NCBI RefSeq assembly: GCF_029892485.1
Contig: NZ_JARXVG010000006.1
Coordinates: 124,001 to 188,000, forward strand
Direction: 5' to 3'
DNA length: 64,000 bases
Source: Variovorax boronicumulans
GTDB lineage: Bacteria; Pseudomonadota; Gammaproteobacteria; Burkholderiales; Burkholderiaceae_C
This document shows positions 8,641 to 16,653 of this stretch, piece by piece. The notes beneath the pieces are model-generated. The model did no database searches, was not told the origin of the DNA, and saw nothing but the letters and a program-made list of their open reading frames with translations. Position 1 is the stretch's first letter; each line of letters opens with the position of its first letter. The translations under genes and the position numbers were made by a program.

Positions 8641-9738
8641 ATGAACAACAACATGGATCGCCGCCGCCTGCTCCAGGCGGCTGCCGGCTCGGCACTCGGC
8701 GCAGTGGCCGCAGCCGCGGGCGCCCAATCGTTCCCCTACAAGCCGCAGCAGCGCTACCCCGACCCGGCCGTGCTGATCCTCGACCCGAGCTTCGCCAAGT
8801 ACCGCCTCTACAGCAGCACGCTCGAGCAGGTCGGCACGGGCATGCGCTGGGCCGAAGGGCCGGTGTACCTGCCGCGCGAGGGCTACCTCGTGTGCAGCGA
8901 CATCCCGAACAACCGGCTGATGCGCTACGAGGAAAAGACCGGCGAGTTCAAGGTCCACAAGTCGAACGTGAACCACTGCAACGGCAACACGCGCGACCGC
9001 CAGGGGCGCCTGGTGAGCTGCGAGCACTCGCTGACGCGGCGCGTGGTGCGCACCGAGCACGACGGGCGCATGACCGTGCTGGCCGACCGTTTCCAGGGCA
9101 AGCGGCTGAATTCACCGAACGACGTGGTGGTGAAGTCGGACGACACCGTCTGGTTCACCGATCCGCTTTTCGGCATCTCGGGCACCTGGGAAGGCGACAG
9201 GGCCACGCCCGAACAGCCGACGACCAACGTGTACCGCCTCACGCCCGACGGCCAGCTCTCGGCGGTGATCACCGACCTGGTGAACCCGAACGGCCTGGCC
9301 TTCTCGCCGGACGAGAAGAAGCTCTACGTCATCGAATGGAAGGGCACGCCCAACCGCAGCCTCTGGAGCTACGACGTGGCGGCCGACGGCAGCGTGTCGA
9401 ACAAGGCCAAGCTGATCGACGGCGCGGGCGCGGCCGCGCTCGACGGCTTTCGTGTCGACCGGGACGGTAATATCTGGATGGGCTGGGGCTGGAACGGCGC
9501 GCTGGCTTCAGAGCCCACCGATGCCGGCAACGGCATGAAGGTCTATCAGCCGCTGGCGAAGTCAGAAGACCTCGATGGCGTCAAGATCTTCAATTCGCAG
9601 GGCAAGCCCATCGGTTTCATCCGCCTGCCCGAACGCTGCGCTAACCTCACGTTCGGCGGACCCAAGAACAATCGCCTCTACATGGCGGCCAGCCATTCGC
9701 TGTACGCCCTCTACGTGGAGTCCGAAGGCGCCACCTAG
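8641..9738 (+). CDS. Exported SMP-30/gluconolactonase-family lactonase
   Basis: Predicted periplasmic calcium-dependent lactonase of 365 residues. The N-terminus 'MDRRRLLQAAAGSALGAVAA' is a twin-arginine-like signal ending at 'AGAQS'. Propeller and metal motifs follow: 'RWAEGPVYLP' (Glu), 'HCNGNTRDRQGRLVSCEH', 'RLNSPNDVVVKSDDTVWFTDP', 'VNPNGLAFSPDE' and 'ALDGFRVDRDGNIW'. ATG 8641 was chosen because AAGGAG precedes it at the right distance; the reading from 8557 crosses the palindromic repeat. It differs from the cytoplasmic lactonase at 793 in having a signal and about 45 more mature residues. It may open aldonolactones or aldarolactones before import; the substrate is inferred. Confidence 0.88.
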   Translation: MNNNMDRRRLLQAAAGSALGAVAAAAGAQSFPYKPQQRYPDPAVLILDPSFAKYRLYSSTLEQVGTGMRWAEGPVYLPREGYLVCSDIPNNRLMRYEEKTGEFKVHKSNVNHCNGNTRDRQGRLVSCEHSLTRRVVRTEHDGRMTVLADRFQGKRLNSPNDVVVKSDDTVWFTDPLFGISGTWEGDRATPEQPTTNVYRLTPDGQLSAVITDLVNPNGLAFSPDEKKLYVIEWKGTPNRSLWSYDVAADGSVSNKAKLIDGAGAAALDGFRVDRDGNIWMGWGWNGALASEPTDAGNGMKVYQPLAKSEDLDGVKIFNSQGKPIGFIRLPERCANLTFGGPKNNRLYMAASHSLYALYVESEGAT

Positions 9739-9790
9739 CCTTGATTCTCCAAACCTCATCACCGCAACAGGCAAACGAAGGACATCGACG

Positions 9791-11227
9791 ATGACTGAAT
9801 TCAACAACCTCATCAATGGCGAATGGCTGGCCGGCAAGAGCTACAGCCCCAACGTCAACCCCAGCAACCTGGCCGACGTGCTGGGCCAGTACACCCAGGG
9901 CGACGCGGCGCATGTCGATGCCGCCGTGGCTGCAGCCACTGCCGCCTTTCCCGCATGGGCCACGGGCAGCATCCAGGCGCGCTCCGACGCGCTCGACAAG
10001 ATCGGCACCGAGATCCTCGCGCGCAAGGAAGAGCTCGGCACGCTGCTCGCACGCGAAGAGGGCAAGACCAAGGCCGAAGGCATCGGCGAGGCCACGCGCG
10101 CGGGCCAGATCTTCAAGTTCTTCGCGGGCGAATGCCTGCGCCTCTCGGGCGAGTTGCTGCCTTCGGTGCGCCCGAACATCGGGGTGGAGATCACGCGCGA
10201 GCCGGTCGGTGTCGTCGGCCTCATCACGCCGTGGAACTTCCCTATTGCCATTCCCGCGTGGAAGATCGCGCCCGCGCTCGCCTTCGGCAACTGCGTGGTC
10301 TTGAAGCCCGCGGACCTCGTGCCGGGCAGCGCCTGGGCGCTTTCTGAAATCATCAGCCGCTCGGGCATTCCGGCCGGCGTGTTCAACCTCGTGATGGGCC
10401 GCGGCAGCGTGATCGGCGAGGCGCTGGTCAACCACCCCGGCATCCATGCGATCAGCTTCACCGGCTCGGTGGGCGTGGGCCGCAACATCGCGATCCAGTG
10501 CGTCACCAACCACAAGAAGGTGCAGCTCGAAATGGGCGGCAAGAACCCGCAGGTCATCCTCGATGACGCCGACCTCGCGCAAGCCGTGGAACTCAGCGTG
10601 CAGAGCGCGTTCTACTCGACCGGCCAGCGCTGCACCGCCTCGAGCCGCCTCATCGTGACCGAAGGCATCTACCCGAAGTTCATCGAGGCGATGAAAACGC
10701 GCATGGCCAAGATCAAGGTCGGCGATGCGCTCGCGCAGGGCACCGACGTGGGCCCCGTCTCGTCCAAGTCGCAGCTCAACCAGGACATGGAATACATCGC
10801 CATCGGCAAGGGCGAAGGCGCCACGCTGGCCGCGGGCGGCGAACTGCTGAAGCTGGAGACGGACGGCTACTACATGTCGCCTGCGCTCTTCAGCGAATCG
10901 GCCGCGACGATGCGCATCAACAAGGAAGAAATCTTCGGCCCGGTGGCGAGCGTGATCCGCGTGAAGAACTACGAAGAAGCGCTGGCCACGGCCAACGACA
11001 CCGAGTTCGGCCTCTCGGCCGGCATCGCCACCACCTCGCTGAAGTACGCGACGCACTTCAAGCGCCACAGCCAGGCCGGCATGGTGATGGTCAACCTGCC
11101 GACGGCCGGTGTCGACTATCACGTGCCGTTCGGCGGCCGCAAGGGCTCGAGCTACGGCCCGCGCGAGCAGGGCAAGTACGCGCAGGAGTTCTTCACCACG
11201 GTGAAGACGGCCTACACGCTGGCCTGA
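9791..11227 (+). CDS. Aldehyde dehydrogenase, probably 2-oxoglutarate semialdehyde dehydrogenase
   Basis: Oxidises 2,5-dioxopentanoate (2-oxoglutarate semialdehyde) to 2-oxoglutarate with NAD(P)+, feeding the TCA cycle and closing the uronate route. The 478-residue ALDH has 'TPWNFPIAIPAWKIAPAL' with the catalytic Asn, 'FTGSVGVG', the general base Glu247 in 'QLEMGGKNPQ', and the nucleophile Cys281 in 'STGQRCTASS'. Full length for the family. ATG 9791 is 52 bases after the lactonase stop. It ends only 3 bases from the stop of the convergent ABC gene. Its position after kdgD and gudD makes this substrate much more likely than succinate semialdehyde. Confidence 0.88.
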   Translation: MTEFNNLINGEWLAGKSYSPNVNPSNLADVLGQYTQGDAAHVDAAVAAATAAFPAWATGSIQARSDALDKIGTEILARKEELGTLLAREEGKTKAEGIGEATRAGQIFKFFAGECLRLSGELLPSVRPNIGVEITREPVGVVGLITPWNFPIAIPAWKIAPALAFGNCVVLKPADLVPGSAWALSEIISRSGIPAGVFNLVMGRGSVIGEALVNHPGIHAISFTGSVGVGRNIAIQCVTNHKKVQLEMGGKNPQVILDDADLAQAVELSVQSAFYSTGQRCTASSRLIVTEGIYPKFIEAMKTRMAKIKVGDALAQGTDVGPVSSKSQLNQDMEYIAIGKGEGATLAAGGELLKLETDGYYMSPALFSESAATMRINKEEIFGPVASVIRVKNYEEALATANDTEFGLSAGIATTSLKYATHFKRHSQAGMVMVNLPTAGVDYHVPFGGRKGSSYGPREQGKYAQEFFTTVKTAYTLA

Positions 11228-11230
11228 TCT

Positions 11231-12787
11231 TCAGGCAGGCGCCTGCGAACTGGGCGGTGCGCGTCGGCGGCGGCGCATCGCCCACTCGATCAGCTCGAAG
11301 ATCCCTTCGCTGACCAGCGCCATCGCCGCGGCCGGCAGCGCGCCGGCCAGCAGCAGTTCGCGGTCGTTCAAGGCCAGGCCTGTCACGATGCGCTCCCCGA
11401 ATCCGCCCGCACCGATGAAGGCCGCAATCGTCGCCGTACCGATGGCGATCGCGGTGGCCGTGCGCACGCCCGCCAGCAGCGTGGGCAGCGCCAGCGGAAG
11501 CAACACCAACTGAAGGCTTTGCGGCGGCGTCATGCCGAGCGCGGTGCCGGCGAGCCGAAGCCCGTTCGGCACTTCGGCCAGGCCCGTCACCGTGTTGCGC
11601 ATGATCGGCAGCAGCGAATAGAGCGTGAGCGCAATCAGCGCGGGCAGCGCACCGATCGCGCCGAGCATCGAGATCAGCACCGCCAGCAGCGCGAGCGACG
11701 GCACGGTCTGCATCAGGCTCGCGATGCCGAGCACCACGGCACGAAGCCGCACATGCGAGAACACGAGGATCGCGATCGGCACGCCGATCAGGATCGCGAT
11801 GCCCACCGACACCGCCACCAGCAGCAGATGCTGGCGCGCGAGCTTCCAAAGGTCGGGGCCGAAGAGCTTGGCGGTGAAGCCGCGCCGGGCTTCCTGCGAG
11901 GGCGCTGCGCCCGTCTTGCCGGTGCTGGCGATGAAGTCGCGCGCGATCACGTCGAAGGGCACGCTCTGCAGCTCGGCGCGCGCATTCATCGCGATCATCG
12001 CGTGCTCGTCGATCCTTCCCTCGAGCGTCTGTAGCGCGGCCCAGGCCTTGGGCAGGCGCGTCGGCAGGTCGAGCTTGTAGAGCACCACCGCGTCGTAGCG
12101 CGGGAAGAACTTCCTGTCGTCCTCGAGCACGCGCAGGCCCAGGTGATCGATCTTCGCGTCGGTGGTGTAGATGTCGATCGCATCGATCTGCTTGGCGGCC
12201 AGTGCGTCGTAGGCCAGGCCGTGGTCGAGGCCGGTCGGCGTCTGCGTGAAGCCGTAGCGCGCGGCCAGGCCCCTCCAGCCATCGGCGCGGCCGAGGAATT
12301 CGTTCGAGAGGCCCAGCTTGAGCTCGGGGTGCCTGGCCAGGTCGCTCAAGGTGCGCAGCCCGAGCCGCTCTGCATCGGCCGCGCGCACCGCCAGTGCATA
12401 GCCGTCGTTGAAGCCCAGCGGTATGGCCACACCCAGGCCCATCGGCGCGAGCGCCGCGTTCATCGCCTCGCGCGTGTCGGCGGGCGAGCCCTTGAGGATT
12501 TCCAGCGCGATGGTGCCGGTGTACTCGGCATAGAGATCGATGGCGCCCGAGCGCAGCGCTTCGTAGACGATGGCCGTGTTGCCCAGGCCCTGTCGCACGA
12601 CGGGTGGCGACGCGGTGTGCGGTGCGGCCGTCTGTGCGAGCAACTCGGCGAGGATGTACGACTCGGTGAAGCGCTTGGAGCCGACGCGCAGTGCGTCGTC
12701 CGCAGCCTGCGCGGGGCCGGAGACCGCGGCAAGCCAGGCCATCGAGAACAACAGGGCGGCGCGCCAGAGGGTGCGGAGCAGGTGCAT
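11231..12787 (-). CDS. Osmoprotectant-type ABC transporter, receptor and permease fused
   Basis: A single 518-residue chain joins a periplasmic OpuAC-like receptor domain to a membrane permease. After a signal peptide ending 'PAQAA', the receptor domain covers about residues 30-290 ('LRVGSKRFTESYILAELLAQ', 'TGTIALEIL', 'YTTDAKIDHLGL'). The permease covers about 310-505, with six hydrophobic segments and the ABC-binding EAA-like loop 'LAGTALGMTPPQSLQLVLLP'. Receptor-permease fusions are known in the OpuB/OpuF group for glycine betaine, choline or related solutes. No ATPase gene is adjacent in the window, so its partner is encoded elsewhere. Convergent with the aldehyde dehydrogenase gene. Confidence 0.87.
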   Translation of the reverse strand: MHLLRTLWRAALLFSMAWLAAVSGPAQAADDALRVGSKRFTESYILAELLAQTAAPHTASPPVVRQGLGNTAIVYEALRSGAIDLYAEYTGTIALEILKGSPADTREAMNAALAPMGLGVAIPLGFNDGYALAVRAADAERLGLRTLSDLARHPELKLGLSNEFLGRADGWRGLAARYGFTQTPTGLDHGLAYDALAAKQIDAIDIYTTDAKIDHLGLRVLEDDRKFFPRYDAVVLYKLDLPTRLPKAWAALQTLEGRIDEHAMIAMNARAELQSVPFDVIARDFIASTGKTGAAPSQEARRGFTAKLFGPDLWKLARQHLLLVAVSVGIAILIGVPIAILVFSHVRLRAVVLGIASLMQTVPSLALLAVLISMLGAIGALPALIALTLYSLLPIMRNTVTGLAEVPNGLRLAGTALGMTPPQSLQLVLLPLALPTLLAGVRTATAIAIGTATIAAFIGAGGFGERIVTGLALNDRELLLAGALPAAAMALVSEGIFELIEWAMRRRRRAPPSSQAPA

Positions 12788-12898
12788 CGCGGCCAGTGTA
12801 TAGACAACGCTTCATTTGGCGTACCCGCCAATCTCCTACATGGCGTGGCGCGTGGAGCCGATGCAGGCGGGCGTCGGCGAGGCCCATAGTCGATCGCC

Positions 12899-13987
12899 AT
12901 GAAGCCCAAGCTCTCGAAGAAGAAATCCACGCCTGCCCCCCAGAATGGCCTGCCAGGCCCCGAAGTTCACGGCCTGCGAGAACTCCCCGGCCTGCAGGTC
13001 GACGGCTACAGCCTGCAGCTGCGCGACAAGGACGGATTCGTCGGCGACCAGGCCAGCCAGACGGCGTTCAGGGAACTGCTCGAGCGCTGGCGCAAGCGCC
13101 GTCGCAAGGAAGGCCGGGACCCGCTGGGCCTGTCGCATTCGCGCAATCTCAGCAAGAAGGAACTCGACCACGCGTTGCAGGCGAAGCGAACGGCCGAAGC
13201 CGCCGACCTGGTGCATGGCGCCATCGAGGAATTCGCCGAGGAGCTGGCCTACGTGATCCAGCGCTTCACGCGCCAGCCCTCCTGGGCAAAGGTGCAGCGC
13301 ATCGTGATCGGCGGCGGCTTTCCCGAGAGTGACGTCGGCGAGCGCGCGATCCTGCAGACGGGTGCCATCCTCGAGGAGATGGGCGTGCACGTGCAGCTCG
13401 GCCGGCTTTCGCACAACGTGGACGACGGCGGCCTGATCGGCTGGGTGCACCTCGCGCCGCCGGCCATGCTCAAGGGGCACGACGCCATTCTTGCGGTGGA
13501 CATAGGCGGCACGAACATCCGTTGCGGCATCGTCAAGACCCGCCACCGCAAGGCGCCGGACTTCTCGCTCGCGAAGGTGGTGCGGCGTGTGAAGTGGCGC
13601 CATGCCGACGACGGCCCGAACCGCGGCAGCATCGTCGAGAACATCGCCCTGATGCTGGAGGAGATGGTGCTCTACAGCGAGCGCAAGAAGATCCGGCTCG
13701 CGCCCTTCATCGGCATCGGCTGCCCGGGGCTGATCCGCAAGGACGGCTCCATCTCGCGCGGCGCGCAGAACCTGCCGGGCGACTGGGAGAGCCATGCCTT
13801 CCACCTGCCGAGCGAAGTGTGGCGCCGCATGCCGATGATGGGCTCGGGCCCGACGCTGGTGCTGATGCACAACGACGCGGTGGTGCAGGGCCTGAGCGAA
13901 CTGCCCTTCATGCGCGAAGTGAAGCACTGGGGTGTGCTGACCATCGGCACGGGGCTGGGCAACGCGAGCTTCACGAACCTGCGCTGA
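12899..13987 (+). CDS. ROK-type protein with circularly permuted domain order
   Basis: The 362-residue protein carries all main ROK (glucokinase-like) motifs but in rotated order. Residues 101-189 look like the usual ROK C-terminus ('VQRIVIGGGFPE' at 132-143, 'VDDGGLIGWVHLAP' at 174-187). Residues 198-356 look like the usual N-terminus: phosphate motif 'AVDIGGTNIRCG' at 199-210, 'IGIGCPG' at 271-277, the catalytic Asp326 in 'MHNDAVV', and 'TIGTGLGNASF' at 348-358, where the chain stops. The zinc motif HxCxCGxxGC of typical ROK proteins is absent. The N-terminal 70 residues are basic. ATG 12899 is clear. It is probably a cytoplasmic sugar kinase or relative with unknown substrate. It overlaps the efflux outer-membrane gene tail-to-tail by 17 bases. 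Confidence 0.8.
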   Translation: MKPKLSKKKSTPAPQNGLPGPEVHGLRELPGLQVDGYSLQLRDKDGFVGDQASQTAFRELLERWRKRRRKEGRDPLGLSHSRNLSKKELDHALQAKRTAEAADLVHGAIEEFAEELAYVIQRFTRQPSWAKVQRIVIGGGFPESDVGERAILQTGAILEEMGVHVQLGRLSHNVDDGGLIGWVHLAPPAMLKGHDAILAVDIGGTNIRCGIVKTRHRKAPDFSLAKVVRRVKWRHADDGPNRGSIVENIALMLEEMVLYSERKKIRLAPFIGIGCPGLIRKDGSISRGAQNLPGDWESHAFHLPSEVWRRMPMMGSGPTLVLMHNDAVVQGLSELPFMREVKHWGVLTIGTGLGNASFTNLR

Positions 13988-15500
13988 GTTCCTTTGGGGG
14001 CACGCCGCCCGCAAGGGCCTTGTAGACACCGACCAGGCTCACCGACAGCCTGCTCGCACTCTGCGCGTGATCGCGGCGGGCCTGCAGCAGCGCACGCCGC
14101 GCGTCGAGTTCGACGCCGAAATCGGTGAGCCCGTTCGCATAGCGCGCATGTGCCAGCGTGAGCGCATCGCGGCTCTGGCGCTCGCGCTCGATGAGTTCGG
14201 TGTGGCGCTGGCGCTCGGCGCTGTAGGCGTTGAGCGCGGTGTCGATCTCGTGCCAGACCTTGAGCACCGTTTGCTGGAAGGCCACGGCCGCCTCCTGCTG
14301 CTGAAGTTCGCGCAGGTCCACCGTGCTGCGGCGGCGGCCGTTGTCGAAGATCGGCAGGCTGAGCGACGGGCCGACATGCCATTGGCGGCTGCCCCAGTCG
14401 CCGAAGCGCTCACTGCCCACCGACTCGTAGCCGAAGCCTGCGCCCAGCGTGATGCGCGGATAGAGATCGGCCACGGCCACGCCGACGCGTGCGGTGGCGG
14501 CGTGCAGTTGTGCCTCGGCGGCGGCGATGTCGGGGCGGCGACGCGCGAGGTCTGAAGGAAGGCCGAGCGTGAGGTCGGGCAGCGGTGGTGCGTCGCCCGT
14601 GTGGTCGGTCGCATCCGCAAGTTCGGTGTTCAGCGCGCCGGGTGGCGCACCGATCAGCAGCGTGATGCGGTTCATCGCCTCGGCCTCCTGCTGCAGCAGC
14701 GAGGGAATGCGCGCGCGCAGCTCGGCCAGCAGCGTGCGCTGGCGCACCGGGTCGAGGTCGGTGACGAGGCCGCCATCGGCGCGCGCCTGCACGAGTTCGA
14801 GCGATTCGGTGGCAGCCGCGATGTCGGCGCGCGCAATGCGCAGTTCGCGCTGCGTGCCGCGCAGTTCGAAGTAGTTGCGTGCGAGTTCGGCCTGCACGCT
14901 GAGCTCGGCCTGCTGCAGCATCGCGGACGAAGCGGCCGCATCGGCATCGGCCGCTTCCACCGCACGCCGCACCCGGCTCCAGAGATCGATTTCCCACGAG
15001 GCATCGAAGCCGGCCTGGTAGAGGTTGTAGGGCTCGCTGAGCGTGCGGATCAACTGATCCTTGTTGGTGGCGGAGGAACCGAGCGCATCGATCATCCGCG
15101 TGGCTGCGCCGCTCTCGCTCTGGCGTTGTCGTGTGACGCCCGCGCTGGCGTTGACCTGCGGGCCGCGCTGGGCGGCTGCCGTGGCGCGCTGCACGCGGCT
15201 CTGTGCGAAGCGCAATGCGGCGGTCTGCAGGTCGGGGTTGGCGGCGAGCACCATCGCTTGCAGCCGGTCGAGCATCGGGTCGTTGAAAGCCTTCCAGTCG
15301 CCGGGCGCGATGGATGCTGTGGGTGCGGCACGACGTTCCGCGCCGAGCAATGAGGACGAGCCACCGTGCCAGGCCGACCAGTCGGCGGGCGCGCGCGGTT
15401 CCGAGGGCTTGTGGTCGGGGCCAACAGCGCACCCACCGACGAGCAGTGCCAGTGCGGCAGCGGCCACTGCGTTGCATGTGAAATGGAAAGTGAGAGGCAT
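13971..15500 (-). CDS. Outer-membrane efflux factor, NodT/TolC family lipoprotein
   Basis: Outer-membrane channel of 509 residues for the exporter encoded upstream on the same strand. The signal ends in the lipobox 'LLVGGC' (Cys24), typical of NodT/OprM-type factors. Two OEP repeats follow, visible as paired coiled-coil blocks with 'FDASWEIDLWSRVRRAVEAA' and later 'VGPSLSLPIFDNGRR', and the 'RRPDIAAAEAQLHAATARVG' motif starting the second half. It begins 15 bases after the last ABC permease gene, so it completes an inner-to-outer-membrane export machine. E. coli ybhGFSR has no such gene and is thought to use TolC. Confidence 0.92.
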   Translation of the reverse strand: MPLTFHFTCNAVAAAALALLVGGCAVGPDHKPSEPRAPADWSAWHGGSSSLLGAERRAAPTASIAPGDWKAFNDPMLDRLQAMVLAANPDLQTAALRFAQSRVQRATAAAQRGPQVNASAGVTRQRQSESGAATRMIDALGSSATNKDQLIRTLSEPYNLYQAGFDASWEIDLWSRVRRAVEAADADAAASSAMLQQAELSVQAELARNYFELRGTQRELRIARADIAAATESLELVQARADGGLVTDLDPVRQRTLLAELRARIPSLLQQEAEAMNRITLLIGAPPGALNTELADATDHTGDAPPLPDLTLGLPSDLARRRPDIAAAEAQLHAATARVGVAVADLYPRITLGAGFGYESVGSERFGDWGSRQWHVGPSLSLPIFDNGRRRSTVDLRELQQQEAAVAFQQTVLKVWHEIDTALNAYSAERQRHTELIERERQSRDALTLAHARYANGLTDFGVELDARRALLQARRDHAQSASRLSVSLVGVYKALAGGVPPKELSAGS

Positions 15501-15515
15501 GAGGTGCTCCCGTGT

Positions 15516-16634
15516 TCAGACAAGACGATTGCGAAAGAGCCACGCCGCCAGCGGCAGCGTGACGACCGCGATGATCGAGAGCGGAATCAGGTTGTGCCAG
15601 ACCGTGCCCAGCCCCACGCCCTCGAGATACACGCGCTGCACCAGGTCGATGGCGAAGCGCAGCGGATTGGCCAGGGTGATCACCTGCAGCACGTGCGGCA
15701 TGTTGCGCACCGGCGTGGTCAGGCCCGACAGCAGCATCATCGGCATCAGCAGCACGAAGGTGTAGAGCATCGCCTGCTGCATGTTGGCCGACACGGCGGA
15801 AATCGACAGGCCGATGCCCACGCTCGCGACCGTGAAGAAGATGAGTCCGGTGTAGAGCGTGACGAGCGAGCCCGCCATCGGAATGCCGAACCAGAAGAGC
15901 GCCACCAGCAGGATCAGCGACGACTGCGCCAGGCCCACCAGCACCGGCGGCAGCGCCTTGCCGATCATGATTTCGAGCGGCGACATCGGCGTCACCAGCA
16001 ACTGGTCGAAGGTGCCTTGCTCGCGTTCGCGCGCCACCGAGAGCGCGGTGAGCAGCAGCGTCTGCAGCATGCTGAGCGCGGCGATCATGCCGGGCAAGAG
16101 ATTCCAGCGCGTCTCCAGGTTCGGATTGAACCAGGCGCGCGATTCGATGACCAGCGGCGCCGGCGGTGCGCCCGCGCGCGTGCGCAGCTCGGCGTTGTAG
16201 CGCTCGACCACCGCACTCACATAGCCGGCCGCCGAGCCCGCGGTGTTGGAGTTGCGCGCATCGAGGATCAGCTGGATGGCCGCGGGCTGTCCCGCACTGA
16301 GCTGCCGCTCGAAGTCGGGCGCGATCTGTATGACGAGCAGCGCCTTCTCGGTGTCGATCACCTCGCGGATGTCCGCCTGCGTGCGCAGCGTGGCCACGCG
16401 GTGGAAGACGCCCGTGCTGTCCAGGTGCGCGATGAGTTCCGTCGCCGCGCCAGTGCGGCTCTGGTCGAGCAGCGCATACGGCACGTTCGCCAGGTCGTAG
16501 GTGGCGCCGTAGCCGAAGATGAGGCTCTGCAGCAGCGCGGGCGCGAAGAGGATGGTGCGCGTGGCCGGGTCCTTCAGGATCGCGAGCAACTCCTTCTTGC
16601 AGAGGTTGGCGATGCGCAGCAGGAAGTCAATCAT
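15516..16634 (-). CDS. ybhR: ABC-2 type exporter permease (YbhR-like)
   Basis: Inner-membrane permease of 372 residues. The N-terminal hydrophobic segment 'TRTILFAPALLQSLIFGYGA' is followed by a large periplasmic loop of about 140 residues and five more membrane segments, including 'LPGMIAALSMLQTLLLTALS' and the ABC-2 motif 'REREQGTFDQLLVTPMSPLE'. This matches the ABC2_membrane_3 topology of E. coli YbhR (368 residues). It lies 19 bases after the partner permease. The two probably form a heterodimer driven by the double ATPase. Confidence 0.9.
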   Translation of the reverse strand: MIDFLLRIANLCKKELLAILKDPATRTILFAPALLQSLIFGYGATYDLANVPYALLDQSRTGAATELIAHLDSTGVFHRVATLRTQADIREVIDTEKALLVIQIAPDFERQLSAGQPAAIQLILDARNSNTAGSAAGYVSAVVERYNAELRTRAGAPPAPLVIESRAWFNPNLETRWNLLPGMIAALSMLQTLLLTALSVAREREQGTFDQLLVTPMSPLEIMIGKALPPVLVGLAQSSLILLVALFWFGIPMAGSLVTLYTGLIFFTVASVGIGLSISAVSANMQQAMLYTFVLLMPMMLLSGLTTPVRNMPHVLQVITLANPLRFAIDLVQRVYLEGVGLGTVWHNLIPLSIIAVVTLPLAAWLFRNRLV

Positions 16635-16653
16635 GTTCCGTTTCCTTCGCGTC

